From the NCBI GenBank assembly GCA_028274825.1, contig JAQCMZ010000532.1, forward strand, positions 1 through 14,797: a stretch of 14,797 nt of DNA, written 5' to 3'. This document shows, one piece after another, positions 1 through 6,531 of the stretch; the first letter of the stretch is position 1, and each line of letters starts with the position of its first letter. Position numbers and translations under genes: made by a program. Source of the DNA: Haloferacaceae archaeon. Lineage in GTDB: Archaea > Halobacteriota > Halobacteria > Halobacteriales > Haloferacaceae. A model generated the notes under the pieces. It saw nothing but the letters and a program-made list of their open reading frames with translations. It searched no databases and was not told the DNA's origin.

Positions 1-2626
1 TCGCGTACACGTCTGGTGTGATCCGGTCAGGTTCATCGGCCGCTTTGTCGTCACTTTCGGGACTCGTGTCACTGCCCCCAGAAGCACTGATTTGGCTCCA
101 GGCGGCCTCGACAGCGTTACTCCTGACCGTGTCCCCGAAGGTACGACCATGCTCAGCTGCCACTTCGTCAGCGATGTCCTGGACAGTTTCGACCACCTGG
201 TGGTGAGCGATTCGGTCGTGTTCGCCGATGGCAGCGGCGACACGCTCAGCGAACTCTGCGGTGGCAGTCGCTCCCTTGTTCGAAACAGCGTTTTTGACCG
301 CACTCACAATATCAACTTGCTCGTGTTCTGCCGGTGGTGTCAGAGTGAGTTCGCGTCCGTAGTACTGGTCTCGGAAGGCGTCGGACACAGAAGCGGCCGT
401 TTTCGTCCCTACACGGGTGAACTCGCTCTGAAGGAACCCTGAGAGTGAATACGAATCGCTAGACTCCAGCATCTTGATCAGCGTGCCCAGTTCTACTCCG
501 TGAGGGTGCGGACGGATCTCGTTGGTCTCGTCGGGCAACTGATCGGTGGCCCGCTCGAATTTCAACGGCTCCGCCAGCTTTGGCTCCCGGAGTTCGATCC
601 GTGCGTGCGGGTTAACCACCGCGGTATGTTGGACGTAATCGTGGAGTTGCTGACGGGCTCGCATATTCGCCTCCATCTCCAGTTCGATCCGGGTTCCATG
701 TGGTCGATCCCACGTGGTTTCGCTGTCGGCTTTGATTTCTGGCTCATTCGTATTGGTATCGATAATCAACTCGAAGTACTGAGCCGAGTCGGCACCCTTC
801 GGCCGAGAGGTGATTTTTGCGGGCTTTCCTGAGGTCAATTGCGAGTACAGGACTGCCGCGGAGATACCGATCCCCTGTTGACCCCGGCTGTTCTTAACCG
901 AAATCGGCCCATCGTTGGCGACGACAAAGTTCTCATCACGACCGCTGGCACCTGGCACCGAAATGTCGTACACGTACTCCGGTGGGGCAGTTTGCTCGAC
1001 TGACTCGACCTCGAGTAATCGCATATCAGTCCCAGCGAGCAAATCGCTTGGTTTCGCGACCGCGTCGCCCTGGATTGTGTCAGGAACATCTCCGGACGAT
1101 TCCGCATCTACGAGTTGCACCTGAAACGGGTTAACAACGATCTGGTGGTCGGCCCCGTCATCGGAGTCCCCGTCAGGAGAGGCAACAGACACTCCAAGCA
1201 TGGACCAGAGAATCGACACCTGACTGCGGAGAGTTTCGTCATCGGTGGCGAAGGTCAGCTGTTTTTCGGCCGTGTGAAGCGGGTTCTCGACTCCGTGTAG
1301 GCCGCTGAGAAACGCGCGCTGGTGTGTGGCTGGGGCTTGGAAGAGGAACTCTGGAATACGCCGTCCATCTGGCTGCTCACAGAGGCTCTTCGCGAGTGTC
1401 GTACCGACGGTGACAGCGCTATCCAGTCCCGGGTTCTGTGATGACGGTATACTCGAGAGAGCAGTCCCACCATCAGTCACGGCTGCACTGTTTGAGCCAT
1501 CAGCCGAAGAGTGCAGTTGTCTCAGCGCAGTCGTATCGCTCACAGTAATCTGTCCTGTCGCGACGAACCGGCCCAGAAGTCGTGCGAGGGGTTCCGTCGT
1601 CTCGAACTGGACTGGGAGACTCAGTCGGCTGTTCTGCGGTGTAGTTACGTCAGCTTCACGGGCCGGATCTGACTCGCGGGCTGAGTCACCACCCGAACGA
1701 TATTCGAGCAGACACTCCTGAGCCATCGCTTCTTGTTCGTAGCCGTGACGAACGACCGCTTCTGCCGGAACAGCGCTCTCATAGATATTCGTCACTTCTG
1801 AGAGGGCCGCTCGTGTCTCCTCATCGAATCCCTTGACCACCACACCGAAGCTCTTGAGATACTCGGTATCGAGCTGATTCAGGAGGTTGATTGTGTCCAC
1901 TGGGTCACCGGCTCGCGGGAGTCGCTCGGGGACAATAATCTCGTCTCCAGAGGCGAGATCTCCTGCGTTTACTTCCACAGTTTCGCCGGTCTCGCTAATT
2001 GAAAACACACTGTGATTGCCCGTCACTTCGACAGTGCGACCCAGTTCTGTGGTGATCAGAACAGTTTCAGCGGCTGTTTCGTGCCGAATTGCATGCGTTA
2101 CCGGTTCCCAGTCTATATCGTGGCTCGTTCGCCCGAACGCAGGCGCTTCGATATGATTATCGATTGGCTGTGTCGCTGCTCCCTCGTCAGGCAGATACAG
2201 ATCACACAACTTGCCAATCGACACGAGATCTGTCTCACCGTTACGACGAATCAACAGCTTCTGGTCTGGGGGCAACGACTGCTCACGCCTGTGAAACCGG
2301 CTTCCGTAGAGGAGTTTCCCGAACACCTTAGGGAGTTGCTCTTTCGTGATTCCCGGGCCATTATCCTCGACGATCACTCTGTAGTAATCGCCTACCTCGG
2401 TGATCTCGACATATATATCAGGAAGAATCCCAGCTTCTTCGGTCGCATCCAGAGAGTTGTCCACGGCTTCTTTGATTGCCGTGACTAGTCCTCGTGCGCC
2501 CGAGTCGAAGCCCAGCATGTGCTTGTTCTTCTCGAAAAACTCGGCGATAGAGATTGCCCGCTGACCCTCAGCCAGCTCTTTGGCAATACCATCGTCTTCA
2601 CCGAGTGATGACTGGAAGCCCGACAT
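1..2626 (-). CDS. top6B: DNA topoisomerase VI subunit B, partial at 3' end, with intein
   Basis: This is the ATPase subunit of the type IIB topoisomerase, which with Top6A passes one duplex through another to relax or decatenate DNA. I translated the reverse complement and found one open frame of 875 codons running off the left edge. Residues 1-116 and 580 onward are host protein; residues 117-579 are an intein. GHKL ATPase motifs are visible: EAVDNSLDA (residues 53-61), VEDNGPGI (86-93), and the ATP lid SRGQQGIGIS right after the intein. The transducer region follows (for example RPHPHGVELG). The start at 2626 (MSGFQSSLGEDDGIAK) matches haloarchaeal Top6B and lies 31 bases from a TATA box; an in-frame ATG at 2638 is an alternative. 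The spliced length in the window is 412 aa, about half of the usual near-800 aa, so the C-terminal half and probably top6A lie to the left. No stop or frameshift was seen. Confidence 0.95.
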   Translation of the reverse strand, partial: MSGFQSSLGEDDGIAKELAEGQRAISIAEFFEKNKHMLGFDSGARGLVTAIKEAVDNSLDATEEAGILPDIYVEITEVGDYYRVIVEDNGPGITKEQLPKVFGKLLYGSRFHRREQSLPPDQKLLIRRNGETDLVSIGKLCDLYLPDEGAATQPIDNHIEAPAFGRTSHDIDWEPVTHAIRHETAAETVLITTELGRTVEVTGNHSVFSISETGETVEVNAGDLASGDEIIVPERLPRAGDPVDTINLLNQLDTEYLKSFGVVVKGFDEETRAALSEVTNIYESAVPAEAVVRHGYEQEAMAQECLLEYRSGGDSARESDPAREADVTTPQNSRLSLPVQFETTEPLARLLGRFVATGQITVSDTTALRQLHSSADGSNSAAVTDGGTALSSIPSSQNPGLDSAVTVGTTLAKSLCEQPDGRRIPEFLFQAPATHQRAFLSGLHGVENPLHTAEKQLTFATDDETLRSQVSILWSMLGVSVASPDGDSDDGADHQIVVNPFQVQLVDAESSGDVPDTIQGDAVAKPSDLLAGTDMRLLEVESVEQTAPPEYVYDISVPGASGRDENFVVANDGPISVKNSRGQQGIGISAAVLYSQLTSGKPAKITSRPKGADSAQYFELIIDTNTNEPEIKADSETTWDRPHGTRIELEMEANMRARQQLHDYVQHTAVVNPHARIELREPKLAEPLKFERATDQLPDETNEIRPHPHGVELGTLIKMLESSDSYSLSGFLQSEFTRVGTKTAASVSDAFRDQYYGRELTLTPPAEHEQVDIVSAVKNAVSNKGATATAEFAERVAAAIGEHDRIAHHQVVETVQDIADEVAAEHGRTFGDTVRSNAVEAAWSQISASGGSDTSPESDDKAADEPDRITPDVYA
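890..2278 (-). other. Intein in Top6B (463 aa), Ser1, degenerate endonuclease
   Basis: This in-frame insertion splits the Top6B ATP lid. The flanks FHRREQ and SRGQQGIGIS join to give the family sequence. The intein starts with Ser117. Block B is VTGNHSVF, with T202 and H205. Block F is YVYDISV. It ends ISVKN (579) before Ser580, the +1 nucleophile. The usual penultimate His is Lys578. The middle is shaped like a LAGLIDADG homing endonuclease: LLGRFVATG (350-358), RRIPEFLFQAP (422-432) and LSGLHGVEN (440-448). The first motif has Thr357 where an acidic catalytic residue is expected; the second keeps Glu447 but lacks the final Gly. Splicing looks possible from motifs; endonuclease activity looks lost. 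Top6B inteins are known in some haloarchaea such as Haloquadratum, from memory. Confidence 0.9.
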
Positions 2627-2653
2627 TCTGTACAGCATATTCACTCGCTCAGG

Positions 2654-2660
2654 TATAAAA
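2654..2660 (-). promoter_or_regulatory. TATA box of top6B
   Basis: On the minus strand this reads TTTTATA, close to the haloarchaeal TATA consensus. Its centre is 31 bases from the ATG at 2626 and only 19 from the ATG at 2638. With initiation about 25-27 bases downstream of the box, the mRNA would start within a few bases of 2626. This favours the shorter start and a near-leaderless transcript. Confidence 0.6.
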
Positions 2661-2707
2661 TATCACCGACAGCGTGGTGAAACTGTACTCCGGAGACGAA
2701 ACAAATC

Positions 2708-2726
2708 TGTGAGTATTTATCTCACA
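2708..2726. promoter_or_regulatory. Palindrome enclosing a TATA-like core
   Basis: TGTGAG (2708-2713) and CTCACA (2721-2726) form a perfect 6-bp inverted repeat around TATTTAT (2714-2720). Read on the minus strand the core is ATAAATA, which could be a second, upstream top6B TATA box with a leader of roughly 60 bases. A palindrome straddling a TATA element is what a repressor that blocks TBP binding would use. No binding protein can be named. Confidence 0.35.
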
Positions 2727-2729
2727 CCT

Positions 2730-2866
2730 GACGGGGACCGTCCTATTGGAGACTCCACCGAGAGTAATTATCCACGGTATCGACCAGACACGGGTGAGAC
2801 CCTTTTGAGGGACGTGTCTGTGCGACACGAGAGGCCGAGATATCACCGCTGTACTATCGTCGATAG
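2730..2866. promoter_or_regulatory. Three short inverted repeats in the top6B-gyrB spacer
   Basis: Three perfect short dyads lie here: GACGG-3-CCGTC (2730-2742), CGTGTC-5-GACACG (2813-2829) and CTATCG-T-CGATAG (2854-2866). They sit between two divergent topoisomerase units, so they may be operator sites. Each is short enough to arise by chance. Their clustering in one spacer is the main argument. Confidence 0.25.
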
Positions 2867-2980
2867 CTGAAGACGCGGGTATTCTCCTTGTATTGTCTAG
2901 TTCACTATCTTGACGAGAATATCGTTAGTACTTGATTTGCCGGCCACAAAACTCGTGTTTGGTTTTTTGAGTTTGCTCGA

Positions 2981-3022
2981 CGGCTGTCAGTGCCATATAG
3001 TCGGCTGCTAGTGCCGTATGGT
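2981..3022 (+). repeat. Tandem direct repeat, 2 x 21 bp, upstream of gyrB
   Basis: Bases 2981-3001 and 3002-3022 are adjacent copies with 17 of 21 positions identical. They share CGGCTG, AGTGCC and TAT blocks in register. The 21-bp period is two helical turns, so both copies present the same DNA face. They end 32 bases upstream of the gyrB TATA box, where activator or repressor sites would be expected. Confidence 0.55.
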
Positions 3023-3031
3023 CCCTATACA

Positions 3032-3048
3032 GCGCGCGTGCGCGCACA
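3032..3048. promoter_or_regulatory. Alternating purine-pyrimidine tract (potential Z-DNA)
   Basis: GCGCGCGTGCGCGCACA alternates purine and pyrimidine without a break for 17 bases. It contains the perfect 10-bp palindrome GTGCGCGCAC (3038-3047). A further six alternating bases (TATACA, 3026-3031) precede it out of phase. It lies 5 bases upstream of the gyrB TATA box. Such GC/GT tracts flip to left-handed Z-DNA under negative supercoiling, so this could act as a supercoiling sensor for gyrase expression. The sequence is observed; the role is inferred. Confidence 0.5.
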
Positions 3049-3053
3049 AGAGG

Positions 3054-3059
3054 TTTTAA
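3054..3059 (+). promoter_or_regulatory. TATA box of gyrB
   Basis: TTTTAA lies about 34 bases upstream of the gyrB ATG at 3091. The expected transcript start is near 3083, giving a leader of about 8 bases with no obvious Shine-Dalgarno sequence. Confidence 0.5.
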
Positions 3060-3090
3060 GTCGCGGCGGCGATAATAACTTATCGTTCAA

Positions 3091-6000
3091 ATGTCTGGGG
3101 ATAATGATTACGGAGCCGGGCAGATACAAGTTCTCGAGGGGCTCCAAGCGGTTCGGAAACGCCCGGCAATGTATATCGGCTCTACAGAAGAACGCGGACT
3201 GCATCATCTTGTCTACGAGGTTGTCGACAACGCTATTGACGAAGCACTTGCCGGACACTGTGATGAAATCACAGTGACGATCCACGAAAACGGGTCTGTA
3301 AGCGTCCAAGACGACGGTCGGGGGATCCCTGTCGATACGCACGAAGAATACGACCGGCCAGCGCTAGAAGTCATTATGACAGTGCTCCACGCGGGCGGGA
3401 AGTTCGACTCGAAATCCTACCAGGTGTCTGGCGGACTCCACGGTGTCGGTGTGAGTGTCGTCAACGCCTTATCGAGCTGGCTCGAAGTCGAAGTGAAACG
3501 AGACGGCGGTGTGTTTCATCATCAGTTTGACCGTGGCGAACCGGAAGAAGACGGATTCGAGCGAGTCCGCGACATAGAACCTGATGAGGCGACAGGAACG
3601 AAGATTCGCTTTTGGCCCGATGAAGAAATCTTCGAAACGACTGATTTCGCGTACGACACGTTAGCCTCCCGACTCCGGGAGTTAGCGTTTCTCAACTCCG
3701 GGGTGAAAGTCGCTCTGCGTGACCAACGGAGTGACGAGAATAGCGATGAATTTCAATACACCGGCGGAATCAGAGAATTCGTCAACTATCTCAACGAGAC
3801 TCGGACTCCGCTTCACGAGAATGTCGTCCACTTCGAGGGGGAAGACCACGATGTCCACGTCGAGGTGGCACTGCAAGCAACCGACGAATTACAAGGATCG
3901 ATCCATGCGTTCGCGAACAATATCAACACCCGTGAGGGAGGTACACATCTCACAGGATTCAAAACCGCCCTGACCCGGGTCGTCAACGACTACGCCGACG
4001 AATACGGGCTGACATCCGATCTTGAAGGGAACCTGAACGGTGAGGACGTGAGAGAGGGACTCACTGCAGTCATCTCGGTGAAACACCCTGACCCGCAGTT
4101 CGAAGGACAAACGAAGACGAAGCTCGGTAACTCTGAGGTTCGAGGGATTGTCGAGTCGGCGACTCACGAGCAGTTGGGAACTTACCTCGAAGAACACCCC
4201 TCGACGGCAAAGTCGATTGTTCGCAAGGCTGCCGAAGCGGCACGGGCGCGAAAAGCCGCTAAGAAAGCCGAGGAATTGACCCGGCGGAAATCAGCACTCG
4301 AGTCGACAGCACTTCCAGGGAAACTCGCAGATTGTCAAACACGTGATCCGTCTGAGGCCGAACTGTTCGTCGTGGAGGGGGACAGTGCCGGCGGGAGTGC
4401 AAAACAGGGCCGGAATCGTAAAGATCAGGCAATCCTCCCGATCAAAGGGAAGATTCTCAACGTCGAGAAACACCGTCTCGACCGGATTCTCGAGAACAAC
4501 GAAATCCGAGCCCTAATTACGGCAATTGGAACCGGGATCGGCGAAGAATTCGATATCGAGGAGACGCGCTACGAGAAGATTATCCTGATGAGCGTCGACG
4601 GCAAAGAACACGGGTTAGTCCGTGACACCGCCGGTAACACCCAGTTCGTCGCGATTGGAGAATTCATTGACAGCGTTATCGAGTCGGACGGAGAAGGGTA
4701 CGAAGACTACGAGGTCCTCTGTTTCGGCCGAGACGACAACCGAACAAAGTTCCAGCCGATCGAACAGGTCATCCGTCACGAGATTGACGAACCGCTGTAC
4801 AAGATCGATACCGACTACGGTCGCAACCTGAAAGTGACCGCGTCCCACAGTGTGTTCGTGTGGCAGGACGGAGAGATAGCACTGACCGAAGGCGACGAGA
4901 TCGAACCCGGAGATGAGGTCGTCGCGCCGCGTTCTGTTCCGCTCGACGGGGAGCGGGATGGTACACAGATCGATCTCCTGGCGGAACTCGTCGAACTGAG
5001 CGGTCAGTACGGTTCCGAGATGTACGCACGTGGAAGCGGGATAGAGGAGATGTTCAAACGGAACGATACTGAGATGTATGCGACTGATGGTGGTGAGCTA
5101 GCACAGAGTGGCCCTGTAGTCTCAGATGATGAATCCCGTGTAAGTGCCCCCAGACCCGTGGTTGCGGATCCTGAACCCCGGCAGACCGACCAACAGGAAA
5201 GATTCCAGACCAACCGTCCACGGAATTGTGTTCGTATGAGCGAACTCACTGATGACGATATCGGGCGCATCCCCGAGGACGAAAAAGTGACTCTGATGGC
5301 CACGCCCGACGCGGCTCACGGAATCGACCGATACGTCAGTCTGGATGAGACGTTGTTCGAGTTATTCGGATTCTATACGGCAAGCGGGTCGAGTTCGCTC
5401 GGTGAGGGGATTTGTCTCACTACCGGAACGAACGACGGATCTCTCGCCATGGAGTATCAAGCCGCCTTCGAACACGTGTTCGGAATCTCGACAGAGTTGA
5501 CCGAACACGACGGCGGTATCGATCAAGTACGACTCCCGAATCGCGCGGCAGCCCTCATCTGGGAACAGGTGTTCGGATTCGACGACTCTAGAGCCGCAGA
5601 GAAGTCGATTCCAGACGTGGTATTTGACGTCTCTTCCGACTGTCAGCAGGCATTCCTCCGCGGACATCTCCACGGTGATGGCGCAGTCACCGAAAACAAG
5701 ATTTCGTGGACGACACCCTCCCGTCACCTTGCAAGCGGGCTGATGTATCTGCTCTCTGCACGGAGTGTGGTGGCATCTCACGCGGTAGTGGACGCACCCG
5801 ACCAGGAAGACCACGAGACCGAAACCGAGACGACTGATGACAGTCACACGGTCATCGTCGCGACCCGCTCGGATCTGGCGCGGATTCAGACTGTGTGGGA
5901 TGACCATCGCGACGCCGACCGTCTCGGTGGGAAAATCGACGGCGATGACGGTTCTGACACTGCACGATACTGTGACATCTCCGAGGATCTCGTCGGACTG

Positions 6001-6531
6001 TCGGTCAAGAGTGTCGACGAGGTCGAGCCCAGCGGTCGATATGTGTACGACTTCTCGGTCGACGAAGACGAGAACTTCGTCGCCGGGATGGGTGGTATTT
6101 GTGCCCACAATACTGACGCCGATGTCGACGGCGCACACATCCGGACGCTCCTGCTCACACTCCTGTATCGGCATATGAAACCGCTTATCGAGCGAGGATA
6201 CGTGTACGCGGCGCAACCGCCGCTGTATCGGGTCCGGTACCACGGGGAGACGTTTGACGCGATGACGGAAGCCGAACGAGACGAGATTGTTGCTGACAAG
6301 TGCGACGGTGACCCCGACCAGGTTCAGCGGTTCAAGGGACTCGGCGAGATGAACCCGGATCAGTTGTGGGAAACCACGATGGAACCCACTAATCGCCGGC
6401 TCAAGCGGATCAATGTCGAGGATGCAGCCAGTGCCGACAAGATGTTCAACATCCTGATGGGTGATGCAGTCGAGCCGCGACGTGAATTTATCAAAGAACA
6501 CGCGACAGACGCTGATTGGGTGGATATCTAA
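3091..6531 (+). CDS. gyrB: DNA gyrase subunit B with intein
   Basis: This is the ATPase and TOPRIM subunit of gyrase, which with GyrA introduces negative supercoils. The ORF is 1146 aa; removing the 507-aa intein leaves 639 aa, a normal GyrB length. The GHKL motifs are EVVDNAIDEALAG (43-55), DDGRGIP (74-80) and GGLHGVGVSVVN (114-125). The TOPRIM acidic residue is E429 in EGDSAGGSAKQGR, and DADVDG (1009-1014) follows the intein. The C-terminus has the typical LMGDAVEPRREFI. Residues D82, S122 and R137 are as in wild-type haloarchaeal GyrB; from memory these are the positions altered in novobiocin-resistant Haloferax, so the host is predicted to be sensitive. The start is set by homology and by the TATA box. 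The stop TAA overlaps the gyrA ATG by one base. Confidence 0.97.
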   Translation: MSGDNDYGAGQIQVLEGLQAVRKRPAMYIGSTEERGLHHLVYEVVDNAIDEALAGHCDEITVTIHENGSVSVQDDGRGIPVDTHEEYDRPALEVIMTVLHAGGKFDSKSYQVSGGLHGVGVSVVNALSSWLEVEVKRDGGVFHHQFDRGEPEEDGFERVRDIEPDEATGTKIRFWPDEEIFETTDFAYDTLASRLRELAFLNSGVKVALRDQRSDENSDEFQYTGGIREFVNYLNETRTPLHENVVHFEGEDHDVHVEVALQATDELQGSIHAFANNINTREGGTHLTGFKTALTRVVNDYADEYGLTSDLEGNLNGEDVREGLTAVISVKHPDPQFEGQTKTKLGNSEVRGIVESATHEQLGTYLEEHPSTAKSIVRKAAEAARARKAAKKAEELTRRKSALESTALPGKLADCQTRDPSEAELFVVEGDSAGGSAKQGRNRKDQAILPIKGKILNVEKHRLDRILENNEIRALITAIGTGIGEEFDIEETRYEKIILMSVDGKEHGLVRDTAGNTQFVAIGEFIDSVIESDGEGYEDYEVLCFGRDDNRTKFQPIEQVIRHEIDEPLYKIDTDYGRNLKVTASHSVFVWQDGEIALTEGDEIEPGDEVVAPRSVPLDGERDGTQIDLLAELVELSGQYGSEMYARGSGIEEMFKRNDTEMYATDGGELAQSGPVVSDDESRVSAPRPVVADPEPRQTDQQERFQTNRPRNCVRMSELTDDDIGRIPEDEKVTLMATPDAAHGIDRYVSLDETLFELFGFYTASGSSSLGEGICLTTGTNDGSLAMEYQAAFEHVFGISTELTEHDGGIDQVRLPNRAAALIWEQVFGFDDSRAAEKSIPDVVFDVSSDCQQAFLRGHLHGDGAVTENKISWTTPSRHLASGLMYLLSARSVVASHAVVDAPDQEDHETETETTDDSHTVIVATRSDLARIQTVWDDHRDADRLGGKIDGDDGSDTARYCDISEDLVGLSVKSVDEVEPSGRYVYDFSVDEDENFVAGMGGICAHNTDADVDGAHIRTLLLTLLYRHMKPLIERGYVYAAQPPLYRVRYHGETFDAMTEAERDEIVADKCDGDPDQVQRFKGLGEMNPDQLWETTMEPTNRRLKRINVEDAASADKMFNILMGDAVEPRREFIKEHATDADWVDI
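4591..6111 (+). other. Intein in GyrB TOPRIM domain (507 aa), Ser1, degenerate endonuclease
   Basis: The insertion lies between RYEKIILM (ends 500) and TDADVDGAH (from 1008), just before the metal-binding Asp cluster, so unspliced GyrB should be inactive. The intein starts at Ser501. Block B is VTASHSVFV with T583 and H586. Block F is YVYDFSV. It ends CAHN (1007) before Thr1008, with the normal penultimate His. Endonuclease-like motifs are LFGFYTASG (758-766), SIPDVVF and LRGHLHGDG (856-864). The second keeps catalytic-position D863; the first has Ser765 instead of an acid, so cleavage is probably lost. A long acidic, low-complexity stretch lies between blocks B and C. GyrB inteins at this type of site are known in haloarchaea, from memory. 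Confidence 0.92.

Noticed and set aside
2708..2726. CRP-like site (TGTGA/TCACA)
   Set aside because: The half-sites match by eye, but the spacing is 9 rather than 6, and CRP is a bacterial regulator not expected here.
5362..6501. 379-codon open frame antisense to the GyrB intein and C-extein
   Set aside because: It lies opposite well-supported coding sequence, its product is rich in Cys, His, Arg and Val in no known pattern, and long antisense frames are common opposite GC-rich halophile genes.
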